From: Priapulus caudatus
Taxonomy: Eukaryota; Priapulida; Priapulimorpha; Priapulimorphida; Priapulidae
Direction of reading: 5' to 3'
DNA: 43,817 bases
Assembly: GCF_000485595.1 (NCBI RefSeq)
Contig: NW_014577695.1
Location: 10,188-54,004 of the forward strand
Part shown: in pieces, positions 1-9,779 of the stretch
Layout: every line of letters starts with the position of its first letter
Position numbering within the stretch: position 1 is the stretch's first letter
The notes under the pieces: generated by a model
The model's input: the letters and a program-made list of their open reading frames with translations, nothing else
Database searches by the model: none
Told to the model about the DNA's origin: nothing
Made by a program: the position numbers and the translations under genes

Positions 1-222
1 ATTGTAATGTGTGTATTACACATAGATAGCTTGTAATGTGTGTATTACACATAGATAGCTTGTAATGTGTGTATAACACATAGATAGATTGTAATGTGTG
101 TATTACACATAGATAGATTGTAATGTGTGTATAACACATAGATAGCTTGTAATGTGTGTATTACACATAGATAGATTGTAATGTGTGTATTACACATCTA
201 ATTTTCGTGTGTATTACACATA
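1..222. repeat. 30-bp tandem satellite, about 7 copies
   Basis: A unit of about 30 bp beginning TTGTAATGTGTGTATTACAC and ending in ATAGATAG is repeated head to tail from the first base. Each unit is itself imperfectly palindromic (TGTAAT...ATTACA), so every copy can form a small hairpin. Copies differ at single bases such as TATAACAC for TATTACAC. The array probably continues to the left of the window. Confidence 0.9.
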
Positions 223-223
223 C

Positions 224-1143
224 ATATGAAGAGCTGATTTTCAAAAGGTCATCACTTTCCATCACTTTCCATTTTGGTCATAAATGAGTTAGTACCATCA
301 AAGTACAATATAGCCCTATCTACATCATGTGTGATATCCATTTGCATCAAAAGTTGGTATATCCCTTCACGAACAGCCTCCAAACATTGAGTTTGGTCCC
401 AAATGGTGTTAAATCTATTAGAAGATATCATCACTTTTTATTTTAGTAATGTTCTCCTTGCCTGAAACAGTTTTTTCACTCTAATATTTTACGTGAATGG
501 TACTTAGCATGAAAACACACCTGAATAAAATATAATGTACATGATTAATTTTCAATTAATTTTTGGTTTTTAATGAAATTTGGATTTAGCTAATATCAGA
601 AGAAAAAAATTAAAAACTCATCAAAATATAAAAACTAATGATCAGGAAGACCAATGAAATGACTCTGGTGAAGATGATTAATTGATTATACCATTGTTGA
701 GCAGAATGAAGATGTATGGTGAACATTTTGCCTAATTACTGAATCCCCACTGTAATTTCAATTGACCAGTTTTCTTGGTTTTAAAACCCTTTATTAAACA
801 TTGAGTAAGCTTTAATAACATTGTTATCTGTTATAAATTACCTCTGTTTGGTGTTAGTTATTAGTGTTTAATTTTTATTTTGACGAGTTTAAAATTTTTT
901 TTTCCAAAAGGCCCTAAATCCTAATTTTATTAAAAAACCAAAATTAATTAAAAATCAATTATGTACACTAGATTTCATTCAAGTGTGTTTTCATGCTTAG
1001 TATCATTCACTTCAAACATAGTGAAAAAAAAAATGTGTACCAGGCAAAGAGATCATTACTATTACTAAAATGAAAATGTGATGATATCTTCTAAAGTACA
1101 AAAGTGGACTTAACACCATTTGGAAATCAGCTCTTCACATATA
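224..1143. mobile_element. Fold-back (long inverted repeat) element, ~0.9 kb
   Basis: The left end (TATGAAGAGCTGATTT) is the reverse complement of the right end (AAATCAGCTCTTCACATA). Homology continues inward through the segments near 395-600 and 870-1125, for example GATATCATCAC against GTGATGATATC and CATGAAAACACAC against GTGTGTTTTCATG. The left arm has about 140 extra bases (near 252-395) that the right arm lacks. These hold most of a 60-codon minus-strand open frame (252-434) rich in ordinary residues, possibly a relic of element-encoded or captured coding sequence; I do not recognise it. No transposase is visible, so the element is non-autonomous. Confidence 0.75.
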
Positions 1144-1825
1144 TAGGCTAGCTTGTAATGACAATTATGACATACATGTGTGCAATACCATAATCCACGA
1201 ATATACCGTGTAGCAGACATGTGGTCCTGATGAAGGAACATGTACATAAAACAGTAAAAAGACGTGCGTTACACAGGTGTGGAAGTATGTGATGGTTATG
1301 CCTCGCCACACATTATTATAAACTAATAACATGAGCCCCTAAGCGTTACTATACAAGGGTTTCCAGCTACCATACACATAAATTAAATCTCCCATCAACA
1401 ACGCCAACTCTACGCGCGCATTCAGGGTCCCACTGTCGCATACCTCATAAATAGTTATGAGACCATGAATCTAAACTGTCAAACCATTTGACATAACACA
1501 TCGCGAAAAAATACACAATGACCTTGTAACAATTTAAGTCTCACGACAGTCGCAACTAACACGTTCATGACAACGGGCCCCAGTCGGCACTGCACCACGT
1601 TACCGCCAGTCATACAGACATACTGCGCAGTGAAGAGCAAACAACGGCTTGGCTGTGTGAACCGAGTGACCAGTGGAAAGCTAAAACCACCCGCATCTGT
1701 TCAACAGGTCGTAAGTCAAGCGGGCCGTCTTATAAATAGAAATTTTAGCCGGTGGTCAAAGTACTGCGGTGGGAAATGGGAAATGTCGTTACTCCGAACT
1801 ACTCCTTATCATCCATATCATCAGG

Positions 1826-1877
1826 AGTAGATAATAGGGAATTCCCTATTATTCCCAATAATTCCCTATTATCTACT
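1826..1877. mobile_element. 52-bp palindromic mini-element flanked by CAGG
   Basis: A near-perfect hairpin starts AGTAGATAATAGGGAA and ends in its reverse complement, with CAGG directly on both sides (1822-1825 and 1878-1881) as a candidate 4-bp target duplication. The ends match those of the 671-bp fold-back element at 8861-9531, so this looks like an internally deleted relative. Confidence 0.7.
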
Positions 1878-2039
1878 CAGGACTGATATCATCACACAAC
1901 ATGTTAGTATCATTACAGTTGGGACAGAATGGAGCATGAATCTTCATTGTATGTACTCATTGGAGTTTGGACACATGGCATACAAATCTTCATTGTACAT
2001 CTGTAGTTTTTATAAGTGATGGTTAATTATAATGGTTGC

Positions 2040-2290
2040 ATGTGAGGATAAGCGAGAGTGGAAAGGGTAGGAGGACAGGACAATAGAGAATGGAAAAGGG
2101 GAGAAAAGGAGAGATAGAGAAAAGAGAAAGAGAGGAGGAAAGAAAGAGAGAAGAGGATCTGTCAGCAGGCCAGCAGGGGATGATAGGAAGAGGATAATAA
2201 TACTAGAAAAAGAGGGGCAGGAGAGAAGTAGAGAAGAGAAGGGGAGAGGAAAAAGAGGAGAAGGCCATTAGAGCAGCGCAGAAAGACAAA
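2040..2290. repeat. GA-rich polypurine tract
   Basis: About 250 bp are almost purely A and G on the plus strand (gagaaaagg, gagatagag and similar). The tract is irregular rather than a clean microsatellite. It lies in the presumed intron or 3' flank of the minus-strand exon at 2558-3442. Confidence 0.7.
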
Positions 2291-2359
2291 TAACTAGATG
2301 GTCAAGCTACCAAACGAAACACTTAGTGAGTCACCTCACACATGAGAAAGTACTACAAC

Positions 2360-2550
2360 TGCACGCACGGACGCACACACATATGTACACACGCATGCAC
2401 GCATACACTCACACGCGCACGCACACGCACGCACGCATGCACGCACGCACACGCACACACACACACGCACACATGCACGCACATACTCACGCATGCACGC
2501 ACACACACGCAAACCCACACACACACACAAACCCACGCACACGCGCCTTC
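2360..2550. repeat. CACG/CA microsatellite
   Basis: Alternating CACG and CA units (acgcacgcac, acacacac) end just inside the intron next to the splice donor at 2551-2557. His/Thr-rich and Cys/Val-rich open frames here are by-products of the repeat. Confidence 0.9.
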
Positions 2551-2557
2551 TACTCAC

Positions 2558-3442
2558 CAGATGGCGTTCTCTGCGAGATCTTTGGTCCCTGTGCTGCCCT
2601 CTGGGAGGAGTGGTGATTCGTACTTGAGCTGGGCGTCGCGTCGTCGCTACCCGGAGACGGTGTCGTACACGTGCCTGAGTGAGGGGGCGTGACGGACGCA
2701 GACCTGCCCAGCATCGTGTGAGGGGGCGTGATGGACGACGGCCGGCCCAGCAGCGGCGGCGACAGCGACATGTGGTCGTTCCACGGCGACGGTGGCTCCA
2801 TCTTCATCTCGCCGCATGACGACAAACTCGACGTCCCCGGACTCGCGAGCGGCGGCGGCGTCAGCTCCGACGACGCGTAGTGCATGCTAGCGGCGCCGCC
2901 CTGGTGGCAGCCGGGCGAACCCGCCAGCATCTTGACCGACGGCGGCGACATTGCGGGTCGGTCGGAGCGCTGCTGCATCAGCGACGGTTGCCGGGCGATG
3001 CAGGGCGATCTTTGGTCTGCGGTGAAGCTCTGTAACTTGGCGGCGGCGGCGGCGGTGGCTGCGGTGGGGGGATGCGATGAGGTAGTCGCGGCGGGCGCGT
3101 GGTGACTGTTGCTGCCGTGGCCGTGCGCGCTGCCGGCGGCCATCATCATCGTCACGCCGCGGTGACACGACGACGCGTCCGCCGGCATCCGCGCGAGCTG
3201 CGGCGGCATGTGCGAGGGGGCGCCACCGCCGTACGCCATCGGCGTGTACGTGCTGCTGCACGCCGACATGGCCGCCGCCGTGCCTGGCTCGCACTTGATC
3301 TTCGCGGAGCGTGGGTAGCATTGCTGCACCATGTAGCTCGTCGCGGCGCTGCTCGCTGCATGGTTGCTGACGGAGGAGCCTGGGTCCATGACAGAAGACT
3401 TCTTCCGCCAACCGCTGCTAGCTGCGTATGCCCGCAAGCCTC
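2558..3442 (-). CDS. Large internal exon of a Ser/Pro/His-rich probable transcriptional regulator (family not identified)
   Basis: One 885-nt minus-strand exon is open throughout. It has a clear acceptor (ttacacag, 3443-3450) and a strong donor (GTGAGTA, 2551-2557), and both introns are phase 1, giving 294 codons. The translation is low in hydrophobic residues and rich in Ser, Pro, His, Ala and Met. It contains a poly-Ala stretch, two psi-K-x-E sumoylation-type sites (IKCE and MKME, the latter followed by PPSP), and a duplicated motif (LGRPSSITPPH then LGRSASVTPPH). GC content is much higher than the surroundings, as expected for coding sequence. No DNA-binding domain lies in this exon, and its neighbours are outside the window or unrecognised. 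The composition resembles the transactivation region of a metazoan transcription factor, but this is inference. Confidence 0.7.
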
Positions 3443-3453
3443 CTGTGTAAGGC

Positions 3454-3654
3454 ACACAATTTTCAAATTTCAGATTTTTCAAATTCATTTAATGTACAAA
3501 ACTGCAAAACATACAGCTTATGATAATTATTTATATGTCGATAATACAGTGATATCAATAAAATGAAATCAAATGTGACAGAGTCATTTAAGCTGTATGT
3601 TTTGCAGTTTTGCACAATAAATGAATTTGAAAAATCTGAAATTTGAAAAAGTGT
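3454..3654. mobile_element. ~200-bp fold-back MITE next to the exon acceptor
   Basis: Arms of about 70 bp are inverted copies: ttttcaaatttcagattttt on the left pairs with aaaaatctgaaatttgaaaa on the right, and gcaaaacatacagctta pairs with taagctgtatgttttgc. The element begins only about 12 bp from the acceptor of the 2558-3442 exon, so it supplies most of that intron's 3' end. Confidence 0.75.
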
Positions 3655-3884
3655 CAATTTGTCAAGTTGAAATTTGTCAGTGGATCAATACAAAAATAAA
3701 AGAAATTCTGACTAGCGTACAACATAAAGACAACATAAGCACAACATAAGTACAACAACATAAAGACACAGCGCCGAGGGTCACAGTGCTGCTCCCGTGA
3801 ATATTGTCTCGTCTACCGTACGTGCCCAAAATGACTCTACTACTCTTTCATCGAGCGTAACCTTGATTACGTGACCAGCCCACC

Positions 3885-4590
3885 GCCCCACCAAGCCATC
3901 CTGATCGGGTAACACCCACTTACCCAAACCTACCCATCCACCCTGATGTAACAACACCCCTTTAAGTTACACATATAATCCTTCTACCCATCCACCCTGA
4001 CATTGTAACACCACCACCCCAACCCCTCCCAAGCCACTCTGACATTGTAACACCACCACCCCAAAAACAAAGACATTGTAACCTTCTACCCCTCCCAAGC
4101 CACCCTGACATTGTAACACCACAACCCAACCCCTCCCAACCCACCCGGACATTGTAACACCCCCACCCCAATCCCTCCCACGCCACACTAACATTGTAAC
4201 ACCCCGCAACCCTCCAAGCCACGCCGCATTTGTAACACCCCCCGACCAACCTCCTCGGCCAAGCACCCTGAATTGTAAACACCCACCCACCTCCCAACGC
4301 ACCCTGACTTGTAACACCCCCCCCCAACCCCTCCCAAGCCACCCTGACATTGTAACACTTCCAATCCAACCCCTCCCAAGCCACCCTGACATTGTAACAC
4401 CCCAACCCCAACCCCTCCCATGCCACCATGACATTGTAACACCCCCACCCCAACCCCTTCCAAGCCACCCTGACATTGTAACACTGCCACTCCAAACCCT
4501 CCCAAGCCACTCTGACATCGTAACTTTCTACCCCTCACAAGCCACCCTGACATTGTAACACTGCCCTACAACTGCCAAGCCCCCCTGATC
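3885..4590. repeat. ~42-bp minisatellite (C-rich)
   Basis: Units of roughly 40-45 bp carry the core CAAGCCACCCTGACATTGTA followed by acaccccaaccccaacccctcc. About 16 copies are present, with variable length and many small indels. Long Gly/Trp/Val-rich open frames on the minus strand are repeat artefacts. Confidence 0.9.
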
Positions 4591-6583
4591 TCTGTACCTT
4601 CCTTCTACTACCAAATTCTACCAATCTCAATCAACTGCTCTTAGAGATATCCACAAGGAAATTCACACGTGACCCACCACTCGATAACTACCATAGAGAA
4701 GCCTGTTGCCTTATCTATGATTCCTCTATATGATGGTATTAAATTTGTTGATAATTCAGCAGGGAATAAATGCCGTTTACATCAAAGAAAAGGAGTGTGA
4801 TTCGTGACTAATGACAATTTGCATATTATAGCAACTTATCAACTTAATATTTCAGTAAGCCGAACATGCAAACATTAATAATAAAGTACGTACGACACCA
4901 ATTATATAATTAGGGACGGGGTAATCGGGGGTATATAGTCACTACAATTAACAATAAGATACACTTGCTTATTCACACTATTTTACATATTTAGTGCATT
5001 GTCGCTAGTTCAAAACAATTACTTTTAGTATACAGTGGTGTTAAGTAGCACTAATTAATATTAGCAACTAACTTGCTAGTTGAATATAGTACATATTAGA
5101 AAACAACCTAGTAGTAGTAGTTGATACTAATTAATATTTGCATTAGTCTGCTAGTTACTTAATATTGCCATTAATAGGGTATGTAATTATTATAATGTAT
5201 CACTGGTAATAATGAGCTGCTAGAGGGCACTTTTAAACAAAGCTATACTCTGTTAAAACACTGATTGAGAACAAGGAGGTTAACACCTGTCTGACACACA
5301 AAGTTCTAATAGTGTCATTGACATTGTTATAGTCATAACTCACAATTCACCGTTATCTGGGTCAACACAGATGTTGCTGTTTCTAACTTCTATGAGGAGT
5401 AAAAGTAATAAAAGTCTAACACAAAGACTTCATGAGACACGGTTGAATGCATAGGTAGGACAAACTTAATTAAAATTCCTATTTTTTTCTCCCCAAGCCA
5501 GGATTGCAATGATTTGACTACTGGAGCTAATGGAGCTATTACAATAACAACCAGCAAGGCGGCAATTGAAAACGTGTTATTTGACGAATATTATATTGAT
5601 TATTAGCAATCGAATTACCTTTGTGAATAGCAATTTTACGTTGATGGTAAAACCTCCTAATTTACACAATTACTATTAATATTATTATTATAATTACCTA
5701 GTGGACGAACCATAATAAACATGACAGTGACTGAATGATTGATTTATAATATAACTATAAGTTATAACTTCTGCGTATATATAGGGTTGGGCATTTAAGT
5801 ACGCTGTTATTACATCGCGCGTAAAAATTGGTGACAGTCTATACGCCGGCGAGCGACGAGCAATGTAGGTCATAGCAGGAGTAATATCAACGTGCGGCAA
5901 ACGCTGTCAATGAAACCACGGCCACAGATCAAACGATGTTTACAAAGCTCTCCACAACTGTCTGTCGAAATCGCTTCTACGTGCATACTTAACGAAGTCT
6001 AACTGAGCTACTGACCTGCGTTTATGATGCTCCTTGCGTTAGGCAACCAAACAAAACGAAATAAAGCGGCACATCATCGCAAACACCTACGACTGCTTCC
6101 AGAAAAAAATGGCGTGTACTAGGCCTACTTCCCATAATTCTTTGCGCAAATTACCGTAAAGTGTTGCATAAATTTACTGAATAGAGAAAATAGTGTGCAT
6201 AGTATACTATAATATAGATAATTTGGCATTCTTTATTTGATCGCACGTGTAAATGAAGTTGTTAGCCAAGTCTTAGGATTTTAACCAGTTTCAATTTACT
6301 ATTTAGTCATAGTTTGAGATTAAATTATACGCGGCATTGCACTGCCACTTCCACGCACTAACAGCGCAATCCACATCGGTCCCTTTTGTGAGTGCGTTTA
6401 TCTGGCACTCCGCTCCCTGTTGCAAATAATATTTAATGATTAATGTTGTCACGTGCCAGTTTCATTTTTTTACGAACGAACGGAAAGACGGATTACGTAT
6501 AGTAAGCAAATAATACTTCAAAATAGAAATGAACAGTGCATTATTTGGAGCAGAGCGGCTAAGAATCGTCGTCACGTGTCACT
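4591..6583. other. AT-rich intergenic stretch, no gene seen
   Basis: This roughly 2-kb AT-rich segment holds no open frame with protein-like composition and no long repeat. Short near-palindromic words (agtagtagta, actaattaatatta) are common. The distal promoter of CFAP144 presumably lies in its right-hand part. Confidence 0.5.
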
Positions 6584-6597
6584 GTCACCCTAGCTAC
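6584..6597 (+). promoter_or_regulatory. X-box-like (RFX) motif upstream of CFAP144
   Basis: GTCACC-CT-AGCTAC fits the RFX half-site arrangement (GYYNYY, 1-3 nt spacer, RRNRAC) with one mismatch. It lies 65 bp before the CFAP144 start codon. RFX X-boxes close to the start are typical of ciliary genes in animals, so position and gene class both agree. Binding is inferred. Confidence 0.45.
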
Positions 6598-6661
6598 ACT
6601 GTTTGTGTACGTATGGCCGCAGTTGAGGTAGGATATAGAAAAGTGAAAGTTTCGTAGATAA

Positions 6662-8253
6662 ATGGCATCTACAACGAAGGAGGGTGTCAACATAGTGCAC
6701 CAAAACGCAATATTGTGTGAAACGATCAAGAAAGAACAGCAGTATCAAAAGCTCTACACGAATTATAGCGTGAACCCCTTCAAGAAACGTAGGTTGACTA
6801 GTGCTGGACTGCGAATGCGATGCCATGACAATGTCAGAATGTACTAAAGAGTAACGTAATGTAGGTAGTAGGGGAACGCAGGCAGCTCGGCAATCGATGA
6901 TATGGAAATGCTGTCGTCAGTGGCGCATGTGTAGTCTGTATCTCTTCTAAATAAATAATGTTCTTTGTTGCATGTTATATACGCGAATGGTGAATCAATT
7001 AGGAGTAATTAAACGCAATTACGATTTAGATGCAAATTACCATTCCACGTGTGTTATCGTTGGTGGTAGTGCTACTCTAGTAGTAGCTTAATTAGTAGTA
7101 ATAGTATTAGTAGTGTATGGTATCTACCGGTGTAGCCACTGCGCTCTCTGCTTGTAGCGGGAGTGAAGGGGCGAAAGTGTCTCAGTAGCCATATAAATCG
7201 TGAACAGTGAAAGTATTAAACAACAACATATGGTAATAACATTGGTGTATTTCAGTGTACACATTGTCTGGAAAACCGAACTCTGCACATGACTCTGCTG
7301 ACGGCGAAGAAGATAGTAAGTTGTTACATTTCATGATGGTAGCCTAGCTATATCCTTATAAATCTGCAGTGTACTGTTATGCCCATCAGTCGTTGTCTTC
7401 TATTCGTAATTTATATATCTGCAGGGCCTTACATACCATGCAGCTTTCTAACTTTGCATTCGATTTCACAGGTAATTTTTTAGAGACAATTGAGCGGGCA
7501 CATCAGGAACCAGTGAAGAAGTATAGTAACCCTCAGACTGAAGCTCAGGAAATTGGCTGGACAACGAAACCATTGGTAATGATAAATACCCTAGTAGTGC
7601 TGAGAGGGTCTATGTCCCCCAGGGTACTATCGGAGGGTACCCTGGGTACGGTTCGATATATCGGAACGTACCCTGGTACTATCTAATATGCCGGACCGTA
7701 CCTCGCCTACTCCACTAACGAGTCTATAGGGAGTTGCCTACGCCTATTCCCTAACCCTAACTATATCAGATAGTTACCAGGGTACGTTCCGATATATTGA
7801 ACCGTACCCCGGGTACCCTCCGATAGTACCCTGGGGAACGTAGACCCTATGAACTCTAGTAGTAGTAATTAGAAAATCAGAGAATTGGGTATCAGTGCAT
7901 TATGTAGTGTTCACGGTTACATTGTCATTGCTGCATTCAGTAGAAGCAATAACAATTTATCTTAGAATTTATGCAGTTTATGCGTCACAAAGTGAGAGTG
8001 GAATAAAGCAAGATTTTAATAAATTTCTTGGATCATTGTGCGATGCTTTCCAGTAATTCAAATTTATATTAGACGAATAATCTTGTGTACATAATTTGTA
8101 ACTAAATAAATGTTAATGTTGAATTTTTTTCCCTATTAGATTGACACAGACAGGACTGACCGAAGACTCCATTTTCCAAGACATAACTCTGATGTTACAA
8201 AATATTGTGCAGCTATGTGGAGGATAAAGGAACAAACGGAAAACATGCAATAA
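6662..8253 (+). CDS. CFAP144: CFAP144 (FAM183) cilia- and flagella-associated protein, complete, 4 exons
   Basis: Exons are 6662-6788, 7256-7315, 7472-7575 and 8140-8253, all with GT-AG borders and consistent phases (1, 1, 0). They total 405 nt, or 134 residues plus TAA, about the length I recall for the vertebrate protein. Recognisable blocks are the N-terminal HQNAILCETIKKE and YTNYSVNPF, the central KKYSNPQTEAQEIGW (compare KKYPETQTENQEVGW) and the C-terminal TDRTDRRLHFPRHNSDVT with YCAAMW. The family is a small axonemal, microtubule-associated component of motile cilia. The ATG is the first in-frame start. An X-box-like site precedes it, and intron 3 carries a fold-back MITE. The gene is convergent with ZSWIM7. 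The identification rests on recalled family sequence, and I see no breaks. Confidence 0.93.
7606..7847. mobile_element. 242-bp fold-back MITE in CFAP144 intron 3
   Basis: Two arms of about 85 bp are inverted copies. The left runs GGGTCTATGT, CCCAGGGTACTATCGGAGGG, and the right carries the complement of the same order ending ACGTAGACCC. GTACCCTGG-type words recur within each arm. I found no convincing target duplication. The element lies wholly inside the intron. Confidence 0.8.
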
Positions 8254-8860
8254 CGTGATATCCCATATTGCACATGTTCAATATTACTGCTAATGTATAA
8301 TATATGTCATGTCTTTTAACAATTACTTATGAAACAATTATTCATATCAAATGGGCATCACTTCCACTTTTATAAAGATTTTCTAGAATATAAACAAGAC
8401 ATTTGCTCTCATTTTAATGTAGCCGTACAATAGGCTTGTCCCGCACAACAACCCCAAGGCAGAACTCTATGGGGGTAGAGCTACTTTGTAGTGAGTGCAG
8501 GAACACTCACACATGCATAGTACCAAACTCCACAACAGATGGTTCTCTCGCTCACGCTCAATTCAGAGCTTCGCTTCACTTCGTATCCTGAGTGTACGAA
8601 GGGGCACTGCATGCAGTTTGGCATGGTACGCGTAAAAATAAATCAGTGCTGTTCATCATGGTGCCATCTAGTGAGTAATATTTGAAAACACGAACAATAA
8701 ACTATATTAAATTGTATTAAAATTTATTTAGCAAAACCATTAAAAATACTAACTGCATTCATACCATATACTTTTCCACACTGTTAAACAAAACAACATT
8801 TTGTGAGCATTCTAAATAATAAAATATATAAATGTAATAAATTATTTACATATAATCAGA
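8254..8860. other. CFAP144 3' UTR and flank
   Basis: No protein-like open frame is present. AATAAA words occur near 8637 and in the AT-rich stretch around 8830, and these are candidate polyadenylation signals for CFAP144. The segment around 8440-8640 is less AT-rich but is not recognised. Confidence 0.4.
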
Positions 8861-9531
8861 AGTAGATAATAGGGAAGGAGTGTGACTTCAATAAACAAGG
8901 GAAATTCGTCATTTACTAGCCTTAGAATACCTACAATTTACTACGCGTAAATCAACCAACTTGAGCTCAAATCGTACACAGTATATTTGCCTAGCATCGT
9001 GCGAAATCGTTTCCTCGTATACACCCGCAATCTGGAGATACAGACTAAAACGTACGACACGATTATAATCCATTCTGTTGCCAGCAAACCGAATGTATAA
9101 ACCGCCTAACTTGAAACAAAAGGCAGCTACTAACGACTCTTGCCCCCTCGGCAATGCGGTGTGGCTCGCTGGGAGATTGGATATCGACGCAACACTCGGC
9201 GAGCTAATCTTTTACCTATTTACAGCTGCCTTTTGTTTGAAGTTAGGCGGTTTATACATTCAGTTTGCTGGCAACAGAATGGAGAATAGGCGGTTTATAC
9301 ATTCAGTTTGCTGGCAACAGAATGGAGAATCGTGTCATACGTTTTAGTCTGTATCTCCGGATTGAGGGTGTATACGAGGAAACGATTTCGCACGATGCTA
9401 GGCGAATGTACTGTGTAAGATTTGAGCTCAAGTTGGTTGAGTTATGCATAGTAAATCGTAGGTATTCTAAGGCTAGTAAATGACGAATTTCCCTTGTTTA
9501 TTGAAGTCACACTCCTTCCCGATTATCTACT
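8861..9531. mobile_element. 671-bp long-arm palindromic element with TCAGA target duplication
   Basis: The left end AGTAGATAATAGGGAAGG and the right end (complement, ending ATTATCTACT) are flanked by TCAGA at 8856-8860 and 9532-9536. The arms are about 250 bp: the block containing GAGCTCAAATCGTACACAG on the left reappears inverted near 9400-9435. A roughly 50-bp segment in the right arm (rev. GGCGGTTTATACATTCAGTT) is present twice in tandem. No transposase frame is present. Each arm holds the word tcaataaacaagg, so an AATAAA hexamer reads outward in both directions. Confidence 0.85.
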
Positions 9532-9779
9532 TCAGATATAATGCGTATTTACATTTCATTTCCTTTATGTCATTTCCGTACAACAGGGTTTAATCTACGA
9601 CTGCCCTGACCATTACTACATTAATACAATTACCATTACAACAGGGCTGAACCTGTGACTGTGCATATTTGCAGTTCTAATGTTGATGTTGATGGCAGAT
9701 GTGTCGTCATCACAATAGATGTTGATGGTAGCAGCCATGTCGTCTGCAAGCCTACATGATGGTGGCAGATATTTTGTCG

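Noticed and set aside
1-222. CRISPR-like regular repeats
   Set aside because: The repeats are contiguous without unique spacers, and the window is clearly animal DNA.
3962-4553. Gly/Trp/Val-rich repetitive proteins of 121-183 codons on the minus strand
   Set aside because: All three frames are open over the same minisatellite; no splice or start context.
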